A DNA stretch of 7,745 nucleotides, taken from the NCBI GenBank assembly GCA_029785625.1, contig JAFLZI010000007.1, forward strand, positions 9,994 to 17,738, read 5' to 3'. The notes under the pieces were generated by a model. That model saw nothing but the letters and a program-made list of their open reading frames with translations, did no database searches and had not been told where the DNA came from. Positions 1 to 5,836 of this stretch are shown in pieces. The stretch is from Nitrososphaerota archaeon (GTDB lineage: Archaea > Thermoproteota > Nitrososphaeria > Nitrososphaerales > UBA183). The translations under genes were made by a program, and so were the position numbers. Position 1 is the first letter of the stretch. Every line of letters begins with the position of its first letter.

Positions 1-29
1 CTGGTCCTGGGGCGACATCCCTGAACCCA

Positions 30-803
30 TTGGCCTACGACGGCCAGCGCGCAGACACGGAGCAGTCTGCCCCTGGAATCAAGCTGACAAACCTCGGCCT
101 GCAGGGGCTGGAGTACGTCCTCGGCGGCGGCCTGCCCGAGCGCTCCGTCTATCTTCTGACCGGGGGCCCAGGGACGCACTACGTCACATTCGCAGACCAG
201 GCGATCTACAACCACCTGGCCAAAGGGGGCGAGGCCGTCTACTACAACCCCGAGACGCCGCTCAACGACGTGGTGGAAGACATGGCGCTCTACCACTGGG
301 GGATACGCCCCTACCTCGACGACAGGTCCTTCGTCTACTCGAGGCCCATGCCCCCCCAGCTGCAGAGCCTGGCGGAGGTGATGGAGGAGAACCCCATGGA
401 GGAGGTCATCAGGCTCGGCTCGTCCCTGGGAGGGCTCACCAAGGACTTCGTCGAGAAGCTGAAGGAGGGGCGCTGGAGCATATTCAACGCCAGCTACCTC
501 ATGGGCGTCTACCCGCGCCAGGAGATCACCGACCTCGTCATGTACTGGGTCAACGCGGTGCACAGGTACGGCGGCGTGCACTTCATCACCCTCCCGGAGG
601 GGGTCCACGACGAGAAGCACGTGAACTTCATCAAGAGCATAGTCGACGGCGTCATGTCGTTCAAGTTCGCCCAGGGCTTCGGCCAGGCGGAAGGAGAGGT
701 CGAGGTTCAGAAGCTGAGGCGCGTGATACCAAAGTCCAAGACTTTCAGGCACACGGTCCAGGCTGACGGCATAGCCATCGAGACCACCGCCCGCATAGGC
801 TAG
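30..803 (+). CDS. KaiC-like RecA-superfamily protein with degenerate ATP-binding motifs
   Basis: The 257-residue product has the layout of a single KaiC-type RecA-fold domain: an N-terminal LTNLGLQGLEYVLGGGLPE segment (residues 19-37), a phosphate-loop position at 45-52, a strand-helix core, the segment WSIFNAS near 149-155 at the Walker B position, then GGVHFITLPE and a VDGVMSF strand near 205-211. The Walker A motif reads GGPGTHYV where active KaiC proteins have GxPGTGKT, so the essential lysine is a tyrosine (Y51). The usual Walker B aspartate is an asparagine (N153). I infer a protein that does not hydrolyse ATP and may act as a partner or regulator of an active KaiC/ArlH-type ATPase. TTG at 30 is the first usable start, but the frame has no stop back to base 1, so the true start may lie upstream. 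It converges on the next gene, with overlapping stop codons. Confidence 0.8.
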   Translation: MAYDGQRADTEQSAPGIKLTNLGLQGLEYVLGGGLPERSVYLLTGGPGTHYVTFADQAIYNHLAKGGEAVYYNPETPLNDVVEDMALYHWGIRPYLDDRSFVYSRPMPPQLQSLAEVMEENPMEEVIRLGSSLGGLTKDFVEKLKEGRWSIFNASYLMGVYPRQEITDLVMYWVNAVHRYGGVHFITLPEGVHDEKHVNFIKSIVDGVMSFKFAQGFGQAEGEVEVQKLRRVIPKSKTFRHTVQADGIAIETTARIG

Positions 804-1990
804 GGCTTCGGCTCTTCAGGGGCCTGGTCGTCACCAGCGAGCGCGGGCTGCCTCTTCCTCAGCGTGCGCTTCACAAGTACCAGCCCAGCCACCAGGACCG
901 CCACAATCACAAACACCGGGATGAGGCCATACAGCCCGGAGAGCACGTTAGGGCCTGCGGGGGGAGACGAGGTGGTCGTAGCTAGGCCGGTGACCACGAC
1001 GGTGGTGTCCGCCGTGAGCGCACCCAGGAGGGTGCTGTCGGACGAGGCGGTTATCGTAGCGGCCCCCAACGCAGCGGGGATGAAGCGCGCCACGGCCTGG
1101 CCGCTCTGGCCCGTGGCGAAGGTCCCGCCGGGTACCAGCGTCCCCTGGCCGGCTGTGAGGGTCACAGAGACTCCTGGCACCGGCATCCCGAGCACTGTCA
1201 CGGAGACCGTCAGCGACGCCACCCCGTCTATGCTGATGTAAGGGGGGTTCGCTGACACGGACAGGCTGGCCGAAGCAGGCAGCACACTCAGCTGGGCGGA
1301 CCCGGTGGCAAGCCTGGGGGCGAGCGCGGTCAGGGTGGTCGAGCCTGCCGCCTGCACCTCGAAGGTTCCATAGACGAGGTCCGACGCCGGGCCTATGGCC
1401 ACGTTGATCGGGTCGCGGAGGATCGTCCCGTTGGACGCGGTCAGGACCACGTTCGTCCCAGACGACATGAAGGCAGGATTCCCGGCCGAGTCGACTGCCT
1501 GGACCGCGAACACCTCGTCCGCCCCTGACAGCGCCGTCACAGACTTCGGCGGGGCGAGAAACAGCGCGAGAGCGACAGGCTTCGACGCGGTGACCGTGGT
1601 CTTCAGGACGAAGGACGCTGGCTGCAGCCCGGCGCTGGCGGCGGCCAGGGTCGTCGAGCCGGCGCGAGAGGATGTCGACACGGGGGCCCGCACGAATGCC
1701 TGCCCTGCAGGGAGGGTGACAGTCGTCGGGATGGACCCCACGGAGGCGTTGGACGACGAGAGGAACACGGTCACGTTGGCTAGCGACAGCGTAGGTTCAC
1801 CTGAAGAGTCGAGGAGCGAGACGACCAGCGCCTGCTGAGCGCTCGAGTCGGCAGGGAGGACAGGCGGGACGACAGTGACTTCGAGGGCGGCCGGGGCACG
1901 CCCCGGGGACGACTGGCCGGCGGCTGCGTAGGCAGGGAGCACGAACCCGGCGAGGAGGAGCGCCAGGAGCACCAGGGCTGCCGCTCTCAT
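800..1990 (-). CDS. secreted, membrane-anchored protein with Ig-like (invasin/Big-type) repeats
   Basis: This 396-residue product starts at the ATG at 1990 with a signal peptide: MRAAA, a hydrophobic Leu/Ala core, and a likely cleavage after AYA near residue 22. The outer part is rich in Thr, Ser, Ala and Val and contains about three beta-sandwich modules (roughly 30-120, 125-230 and 235-330), with phrases such as VDSAGNPAF, GVSVTLTAGQG and SGQAVARFIP that are typical of Big_1/invasin-like Ig folds. A Ser/Pro/Thr-rich linker leads to one membrane span (about 356-373), a basic stop-transfer KRTLRKR and a short acidic cytosolic tail. It is probably a cell-surface or adhesion protein; the ligand is unknown. 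The frame stays open upstream to 2215, but that part lies inside the tnpB element and lacks a signal peptide, so I reject the longer start. Its native promoter appears to have been split by the insertion element, whose right end lies 24 bases before the start. Confidence 0.8.
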   Translation of the reverse strand: MRAAALVLLALLLAGFVLPAYAAAGQSSPGRAPAALEVTVVPPVLPADSSAQQALVVSLLDSSGEPTLSLANVTVFLSSSNASVGSIPTTVTLPAGQAFVRAPVSTSSRAGSTTLAAASAGLQPASFVLKTTVTASKPVALALFLAPPKSVTALSGADEVFAVQAVDSAGNPAFMSSGTNVVLTASNGTILRDPINVAIGPASDLVYGTFEVQAAGSTTLTALAPRLATGSAQLSVLPASASLSVSANPPYISIDGVASLTVSVTVLGMPVPGVSVTLTAGQGTLVPGGTFATGQSGQAVARFIPAALGAATITASSDSTLLGALTADTTVVVTGLATTTSSPPAGPNVLSGLYGLIPVFVIVAVLVAGLVLVKRTLRKRQPALAGDDQAPEEPKP

Positions 1991-2014
1991 GTGAAGGAGC
2001 GCCCTCCACCGCTT

Positions 2015-2180
2015 GTGACATCCTCCCGCGAGTGAACTCGTGGGCTTCCAGCGACGGAGTTTCATGGGCATGAGCCTCCATCGCGTGTAGTTCCTGCTTC
2101 CCTGACGAGGCTCGCCAAGCCAGTTGGCTGGCTCGGTGGAGGCCCGATCTCCACAGGCGTGAATTCGGGCATGTTCTGCC
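2015..2180 (-). ncRNA. probable TnpB omega RNA (right-end RNA)
   Basis: In tnpB elements a guide RNA is made from the 3' part of tnpB through the right end, and the bases beyond the tip act as guide. Here the scaffold would cover the last tnpB codons and the strip after the stop (2015-2061). It includes a small stem with AGCCA/TGGCT arms near 2118-2133 and the terminal hairpin at 2025-2044. The natural guide would begin at 2014 on the minus strand (AAGCGGTGGAGG), the flank just before the Ig-like gene. The 5' end is an estimate from other TnpB systems and is not visible in the sequence. Confidence 0.5.
2025..2044 (-). repeat. right-end hairpin of the tnpB element
   Basis: On the plus strand, CCCGCGAGT and ACTCGTGGG are inverted repeats separated by GA. 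They give a 9-pair stem with one G-T type mismatch, closed in practice by a slightly larger loop. It is followed on the minus strand by GGATGTCAC. It resembles the left-end hairpin (shared CCCAC/GTGGG theme), as expected for ends recognised by one transposase. Confidence 0.7.
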
Positions 2181-3279
2181 CTGCCTTGGAGAGCCCTCTT
2201 GCGAGGACGTTCCACGAGGCGTTAACGTCCCTGTCTAGCACCCTCCCGCATCTGATGCAGACGAACCTTCGCATGGCGAGGGTGACCTCGTTCCTTGCCC
2301 CGCAGAAGGAGCAATCCTGGGTCGTGTAGGCCGGCTCGACCGGCTGCATCAGGCCGCCGACCCTCTTCTCCTTGTAGCCGATAAACGTCCTCAGTTGTCC
2401 CCATCCGGCGTCGTGTATCGACTTCGCCAGCGCGTGGTTCCTGACCATGTTCCTGGCCCGCAGGTCTTCCATCGCGACGAAGTCGTGCTTCGCCACGATG
2501 CTGGCGCTCAGGACGTGGTTGAAGTCCTCCCTCTGCCTCCTGACCTTGGCGTGCTGGACCGCGACCAGACGCCTCGCCTTCTCCCGGTTCTTGGAGCCCT
2601 TCTGCTTCCTCGACAGCCGTCTCTGAAGGCGTCTGAGCCGCTTCTCCGACTTCCTGAGGGACTTCGGGGGCGAGGCCTTCAGGCCCTCCGTGGTCGTGAT
2701 CGCCGAGTTCAGGCCGAGGTCGACCCCGACGGGTGACTCGAAGGCCTCCTTCTGAATTGGTTCTGGCTCGTCGGCATCGTACACGAGCACGGCATACCAC
2801 TCCCCGCAGGCTTCCCGTCTCACCGTGCAGACCCTCAACCTGCCGTCCTTCGGGACTTCCCTGTGGACCGTGATCGAGACGCTGCCGACCTTAGAAAGCG
2901 ATATCTTCCCATCGCCAAGCTTCACAGACCCGTTGTATGCCTGCGGGTAGGTGAACGAGCCGTCACGCCTGAGCGGCTTGAACTTCGGTCGCTTCGCGAT
3001 CCCTTTGAAGAAGACCTTGAACGCCTGGTCGAGCCTTCCCAGAACGTCTTGAGCGGATTGGGAATACATCTCGCCCAGTGCAGGGTCGGCCTTCCTCTCG
3101 GCGGTAAGAATCCAAGATTGCGGGTTGCGCCCGGTCGGTTGCCTGAATTTCTCCCAGCGCCAGTTCCTGTGTTCCAGCGCCATGTTCCAGAGCCTGCGAC
3201 CAGCTTCGACGAAGGAGAACATCCCCTCCCCCTGTTTGGAGGTCGGATACATCCTGAAGCGGAACACCGCCCCGCTCAT
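2062..3279 (-). CDS. tnpB: TnpB RNA-guided nuclease (RuvC-type, Cas12 ancestor)
   Basis: TnpB proteins use an omega RNA made from the right end of their element to cut DNA next to a short TAM, which helps the element persist. From the ATG at 3279 the product has 405 residues, the normal length. The N-terminal part (FRFRMYPT, then the W/R-rich helix LWNMALEHRNWRWEKF) is the OB/REC-like half. All three RuvC carboxylates are present: D187 in GVDLGLNS, E271 in VAMEDLRARN and D351 in LDRDVNAS. A CSFC...CIRC zinc finger lies at 323-344, and a basic bridge helix (KRLRRLQRRLSRKQKGSKN) at about 213-231. The gene looks active. I prefer the ATG at 3279 over the one at 3318 because a TATATA lies 27-32 bases upstream of it, fitting a leaderless transcript, and because homologues start near this point. 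The C-terminal coding end overlaps the probable omega RNA. Confidence 0.93.
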   Translation of the reverse strand: MSGAVFRFRMYPTSKQGEGMFSFVEAGRRLWNMALEHRNWRWEKFRQPTGRNPQSWILTAERKADPALGEMYSQSAQDVLGRLDQAFKVFFKGIAKRPKFKPLRRDGSFTYPQAYNGSVKLGDGKISLSKVGSVSITVHREVPKDGRLRVCTVRREACGEWYAVLVYDADEPEPIQKEAFESPVGVDLGLNSAITTTEGLKASPPKSLRKSEKRLRRLQRRLSRKQKGSKNREKARRLVAVQHAKVRRQREDFNHVLSASIVAKHDFVAMEDLRARNMVRNHALAKSIHDAGWGQLRTFIGYKEKRVGGLMQPVEPAYTTQDCSFCGARNEVTLAMRRFVCIRCGRVLDRDVNASWNVLARGLSKAGQNMPEFTPVEIGPPPSQPTGLASLVREAGTTRDGGSCP

Positions 3280-3304
3280 GCCAGTGGAGCGCTCGGCGGG
3301 GGCG

Positions 3305-3312
3305 GTATATAC
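3305..3312 (-). promoter_or_regulatory. TATA box of tnpB
   Basis: GTATATAC is self-complementary and lies 26-33 bases upstream of the ATG at 3279 on the minus strand. This is the spacing of an archaeal TATA box for a leaderless transcript, and it supports the shorter tnpB start. Confidence 0.55.
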
Positions 3313-3334
3313 GGACATTCCAGCTCGCTTTCAT

Positions 3335-3355
3335 CCCACGGCTGGAGCCTGTGGG
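3335..3355 (-). repeat. left-end hairpin of the tnpB element
   Basis: CCCAC (3335-3339) pairs with GTGGG (3351-3355), and GGC (3340-3342) pairs with GCC (3347-3349) across a short TGGA loop, with T3350 bulged. Next to the outer side, TCTCGTT and AACGAGA form a further 7-base inverted repeat, about 3359-3384, spanning the predicted left tip. Confidence 0.6.
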
Positions 3356-3372
3356 TTTTCTCGTTCGCAACT

Positions 3373-3379
3373 GATAAAA
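3373..3379 (+). promoter_or_regulatory. TATA-like box of the transporter, overlapping the element target site
   Basis: GATAAAA lies 29-35 bases before the ATG at 3408 and is the best core-promoter candidate for the transporter. The same bases read on the minus strand as TTTTAT, the predicted TAM/target of the tnpB element. Before insertion the box would have read CTTATAAAA. Confidence 0.45.
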
Positions 3380-3407
3380 CGAGATAGATGCCCGACCCGG
3401 TGTTACT

Positions 3408-4442
3408 ATGCCCTTGATCGGCCTCCCCGCTGGGCAGTTCGACCCGTCGGTGTACGTGTCACTGGCCCTGTTCTTCGGCATCGCGGCCCAGTTCCGGGCC
3501 ATGGGCGGGTACTCCTTCCTCCGCGGGGTCCTCGCCTCCCTGGAGCCACGGGTGGGCGTCCTCTTCGCGGTCTCCATAGTCACCTTCGTCGTCTCTCCCC
3601 TCATCCTCAACGACGTCCTGGTCCTCATCCTGACCCCCACGCTGATCACATACTCGAAGCACCACGGCATCGACGCCGTCCCGCTCATCGTGGCCGAGGT
3701 CACGTTCACAAACATAGCCAGCTCCCTCACGCCCATCGGCAACCCGCAGAACATCATACTCTGGGCCTCTTCGGGCATCGGCTTCCTCAGGTTCGTCGAA
3801 GGGACCTGGGCGCCGGTCGTCGCCTCTGCGGCCATCGCCGCGGTCGCGCTCATCCCTCTCGCCCGGCGCACCGGCAGACCCAAGGACTCCCCGTCGCCGG
3901 TCGGGAACTTCGCCCCGGCCGTCTACCTGGCGTACGTCGCAGCCACGGTGCTCCTGGCCGACCTCTACGGCCTCCCGAGCTACGTCCCTCTCGCGGTCGG
4001 GTTCCTGGGAGGGTTCGTCGTCACCGGGCGCGACATGGGCGCGCTGCGGAAGGAGTTCGACGCCAGGTCCCTCCTGGTCCTGTACGCCTTCATCGCGTCG
4101 GTTGCCTTCGCCACCTACTTCCTGTCAGGATACATCACGCCATACGTGGCCCCGGCGGCCCAGGGGGAGCAGCCTTACTCTGGGGCCTTCGTCGGCATCC
4201 TCTCCAACCTGATCAGCAACGTCCCCGTCACCCAGCTCCTGGTCAACACCACCGGGGTCTCGGCCCACGTCGTCCCGAAGATAGCCGTCGAGACAGGCCT
4301 GGCCGGGAACCTCGGGCCCGTCGCGTCCTTCGCCAACCTGATCGCGCTGCAGATGGCGGCCAAGGAGAGGCTCTCTGTCAAGAGGGCCATCGGGCTCCAG
4401 GTCCTGGTGGGCATCGTCTCATACATCCCCGCCCTGCTCTGA
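3408..4442 (+). CDS. ion transporter of the ArsB/NhaD/SLC13 (IT) superfamily
   Basis: The 344-residue product is a polytopic membrane protein with about nine or ten hydrophobic spans. It carries the paired re-entrant signatures of the ion transporter superfamily. The first half has PLILNDV (64-70) and SSLTPIGNPQNII (105-117). The second half has SNLISNVPVT (266-275) and NLGPVASFANLIAL (301-314). These inverted-repeat hairpins form the substrate site in relatives that move arsenite, sodium/protons or dicarboxylates. The substrate cannot be told from sequence, and no ars genes are nearby. It is shorter than the 400 or more residues usual in the family, lacking one or two N-terminal spans. An in-frame TAA at 3375 blocks any longer start, so this is not caused by a missed start codon. 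The ATG at 3408 follows a TATA-like box with a leader of a few bases at most. Confidence 0.85.
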   Translation: MPLIGLPAGQFDPSVYVSLALFFGIAAQFRAMGGYSFLRGVLASLEPRVGVLFAVSIVTFVVSPLILNDVLVLILTPTLITYSKHHGIDAVPLIVAEVTFTNIASSLTPIGNPQNIILWASSGIGFLRFVEGTWAPVVASAAIAAVALIPLARRTGRPKDSPSPVGNFAPAVYLAYVAATVLLADLYGLPSYVPLAVGFLGGFVVTGRDMGALRKEFDARSLLVLYAFIASVAFATYFLSGYITPYVAPAAQGEQPYSGAFVGILSNLISNVPVTQLLVNTTGVSAHVVPKIAVETGLAGNLGPVASFANLIALQMAAKERLSVKRAIGLQVLVGIVSYIPALL

Positions 4443-4481
4443 GGGGCACTTCACAGCCTGAGATGTAGACTCTGACTCGAT

Positions 4482-4522
4482 AGTCTGAGACTGGATGGGC
4501 GGTCTGGCTGTATGTTCAGACC
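4482..4522. promoter_or_regulatory. clustered dyads upstream of the winged-helix gene
   Basis: Within the 130 bases between the transporter and the regulator lie a perfect AGTCT-G-AGACT palindrome (4482-4492) and an inverted repeat GGTCTG-N10-CAGACC (4501-4522). A related AGACTCTGAC lies just upstream (4467-4476). The shared TCTG/CAGA half-site suggests several binding sites for one dimeric regulator, possibly the winged-helix protein encoded next. The second repeat could instead be a terminator stem for the transporter, but no T-run follows. Confidence 0.35.
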
Positions 4523-4572
4523 GAGCGAACACACCGAGATAACGCCCGTTCTGCTATGCGTTGGCAACCACG

Positions 4573-4941
4573 ATGGCTAACCTAAGCCTCTATGGCGAAA
4601 CCCGGGAGACGGCCGAGGTACAGGGCCCGTCCTCCATGTCAGAAAAGCACAAGGTGCTCTCGCGCAGGTCACAGCTTGAGATCAGGATGGACATGCTCAA
4701 GGTGATCAAGGCCGGCGCGGAGAAGCCCACCCAGATCATGTACAAGGCGAACCTGTCCTGGGTCGCTCTCCAGACCCACCTGACCCAGATGGTCGAAAGG
4801 GGGCTCCTGAAGTGGGTGACCGAAGGGACCAGGAAGCGCTACGAGCTGACCCTCAAGGGGTCCAGCGTGGTGTACGCCTACCAGAAGGTCCTCGAAGAAG
4901 TCGGGGAAGAGGACGTCGCCGAGTATCCGGGCGCCTTCTAG
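4573..4941 (+). CDS. winged helix-turn-helix transcription regulator (ArnR1-like HTH)
   Basis: The 122-residue product is a small cytosolic DNA-binding protein. The segment RSQLEIRMDMLKVIKAGAE begins the domain, KPTQIMYKANLSWVALQTHLTQMVERGLLKW supplies the helix-turn-helix with its recognition helix, and TRKRYELTLKGSSVVYAY forms the wing and the start of the last helix. This pattern is common in TACK archaea (ArnR1-like/HTH_45 type). About 20-25 N-terminal residues before MSEKHK are variable, so ATG at 4636 or TTG at 4561 are alternative starts; I chose ATG at 4573, 30-35 bases after a weak GATAAC. The target is unknown. The dyads upstream and the palindrome before the next operon are the nearest candidates. 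Confidence 0.8.
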   Translation: MANLSLYGETRETAEVQGPSSMSEKHKVLSRRSQLEIRMDMLKVIKAGAEKPTQIMYKANLSWVALQTHLTQMVERGLLKWVTEGTRKRYELTLKGSSVVYAYQKVLEEVGEEDVAEYPGAF

Positions 4942-4979
4942 GCCGGCGCGGACGGGACGGTCGCCCTCCCGCACTAGGG

Positions 4980-4986
4980 CTATATC
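4980..4986 (+). promoter_or_regulatory. TATA box of the two-gene membrane operon
   Basis: CTATATC, just after the winged-helix gene, is the only good core-promoter candidate before the membrane operon. It predicts a transcription start near 5007-5012, inside the 5002-5017 palindrome. Confidence 0.5.
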
Positions 4987-5001
4987 CGGACCCTTCTACA
5001 C

Positions 5002-5017
5002 CTGTGCCCTGGCACAG
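5002..5017. promoter_or_regulatory. perfect palindrome at the predicted transcription start (operator candidate)
   Basis: CTGTGCC and GGCACAG are a perfect 7+7 inverted repeat separated by CT. The centre lies about 26 bases after the TATA box, where RNA polymerase would start, which is a classic place for an archaeal repressor to bind. An RNA stem at the 5' end of the transcript is the alternative. Confidence 0.45.
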
Positions 5018-5092
5018 CGATCGACCGTCGGAGCGCCTCCAGGGCTTCCGCCGTTCACCAAGGGCCTACTCAAGTGGAGCTTCGCCATCGGG

Positions 5093-5593
5093 GTGATGCC
5101 GCCGGTCGCCCTCGTGCTCGGGCTGGCATTGAAGAGCCTCTACGTGCTGGACTATGTCCACGTGATAACAGGGGCGAGCTGGACCGGGTTCGACCTCTAC
5201 ACGGGGCTGGTCCTCTCCAGGATCCTGAGGTCGCTCGAGGTACCTGCGAGGGTCGAGGTGGCGAAGAGGCTCACGCCGACGACGTTCTTCATCATCCCAT
5301 CCCTGGCGGCGGTGGCCATCACCTCTGGGATCTACCTCGCCCAGTCGATGGGGAAGTTCGACCTGGGGGACCCCTGGATACTCGCGGCGGGGGCGATAGT
5401 CGTGGTCCTCACTGTCCAGGGGTTCGGCGTCTTCCTCCCCAACGGCGTCAGGATATTCCTCGAGCTCGCGAAGGCGAAGCCGGACCCTGCGCTGATCTCC
5501 AAGCTCACCATGCGCAACGTCCGCCTCGCCGCCAGCCAGGCGGTCTTCCAGGTCCTGATCATACTGGTCATGGCGCACCTGGCCGTCTACTAG
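5093..5593 (+). CDS. four-span membrane protein with conserved-looking His/Trp (CopD/DUF2269-like)
   Basis: The 166-residue product has four hydrophobic spans (about 5-30, 63-84, 96-118 and 143-165). The first ends in LDYVHVITGASWTG, with H23 and W30, which resembles the 'H...WxG' first-helix signature of CopD/DUF2269-type membrane proteins. A second histidine (H162) lies in the last span, so haem or metal binding is possible but unproven. The start is doubtful. GTG at 5093 and ATG at 5096 are the first standard starts, yet the frame is open upstream and reads like coding sequence (LPPFTKGLLKWSFAIG...), which would complete a first membrane helix. That reading could begin at a CTG at 5009. 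It is followed by a second small membrane gene whose Shine-Dalgarno sequence overlaps this stop, so the two are co-translated. Confidence 0.7.
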   Translation: MMPPVALVLGLALKSLYVLDYVHVITGASWTGFDLYTGLVLSRILRSLEVPARVEVAKRLTPTTFFIIPSLAAVAITSGIYLAQSMGKFDLGDPWILAAGAIVVVLTVQGFGVFLPNGVRIFLELAKAKPDPALISKLTMRNVRLAASQAVFQVLIILVMAHLAVY

Positions 5594-5597
5594 GAGG
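5593..5597 (+). promoter_or_regulatory. ribosome binding site for the 65-residue membrane protein
   Basis: GGAGG overlaps the last base of the upstream TAG and lies five bases before the TTG start at 5603. It decides this weak start and marks translational coupling with the upstream gene. Confidence 0.75.
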
Positions 5598-5602
5598 CCG
5601 GG

Positions 5603-5800
5603 TTGAACACAAGCGCCCTCACCGCGATAGCCGTCTTCGCAGGGGCCCTCCTCGCCGTGTTCGGGGTGCTGTACAGGATGGCGGCCAGGAGCCACGCCAG
5701 GGGGGAGCTCAGCCACGACGGGATACGGATACTCAGGTGGGCGCTGCTCGGCCAGCTGGCGATCTTCGCGATACTGGCGCTGACCGCTTTCCTGACGTAG
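5603..5800 (+). CDS. small two-span membrane protein
   Basis: The 65-residue product has two hydrophobic helices (about 5-25 and 44-64) joined by a charged loop, RMAARSHARGELSHDGIRILR, so both ends are probably on the same side. I do not recognise a named family. Start at TTG 5603 is supported by a perfect GGAGG at five-base spacing. It sits nine bases after the four-span membrane protein gene and is very likely its partner subunit or stabiliser. The four-span protein and this one together would make a six-helix unit. No terminator is seen in the following 120 bases. Confidence 0.7.
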   Translation: MNTSALTAIAVFAGALLAVFGVLYRMAARSHARGELSHDGIRILRWALLGQLAIFAILALTAFLT

Positions 5801-5830
5801 GTCGGAGCCCAAGGTTTGCGGGTCGGCTGA

Positions 5831-5836
5831 TTATAA
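5831..5836 (+). promoter_or_regulatory. TATA-like box in the leader before the 40-residue peptide gene
   Basis: TTATAA predicts a start near 5860, within an ACATGG-N11-CCATGT inverted repeat (5849-5871). No gene of normal size begins there. The only frame is an 8-codon MSIGLLSV from ATG 5868. It may be a second promoter of the peptide gene at 5922 or drive a short RNA. Confidence 0.25.

Larger units (their letters stand above)
2015..3373 (-). mobile_element. IS200/IS605-type element carrying only tnpB (IS1341-like)
   Basis: The element holds one intact tnpB gene and no tnpA, so it would need a Y1 transposase supplied in trans. Read on the minus strand, the left end has a hairpin with CCCAC/GTGGG arms at 3335-3355. 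The right end has a hairpin at 2025-2044 followed by GGATGTCAC, a form I recognise from archaeal tnpB elements, which places the right tip near 2015. The left tip is placed after a TTTAT at 3374-3378 (minus strand), a common target/TAM sequence in this family. No target-site duplication is expected or seen. The tips are inferred and could be off by a few bases. Confidence 0.75.

Noticed and set aside
1991..2215. 75-residue N-terminal extension of the Ig-like protein, open to an ATG at 2215
   Set aside because: It lies inside the tnpB element and overlaps tnpB, is basic and without domain character, and would bury the signal peptide that begins at 1990.
2222..2800. 192-codon minus-strand frame inside tnpB
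   Set aside because: It is a frame-shifted reading of tnpB with low-complexity Arg/Gly/Glu content; tnpB keeps all catalytic residues in its own frame.
3279..3318. Longer tnpB start at 3318
   Set aside because: The extra 13 residues include the codons over the TATATA box; leaderless spacing and family length favour 3279.
2963..3883. 306-codon minus-strand frame across the tnpB/transporter boundary
   Set aside because: It is antisense to the transporter and out of frame with tnpB, and crosses the element end.
3125..4468. 447-codon plus-strand frame across the tnpB start and the transporter
   Set aside because: Its product is Arg/Pro/His-rich, typical of an out-of-frame reading of GC-rich DNA; the transporter frame is clearly the real one.
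4501..4522. Factor-independent terminator after the transporter
   Set aside because: There is an inverted repeat, but it has a 10-base loop, a short stem and no following T-run.
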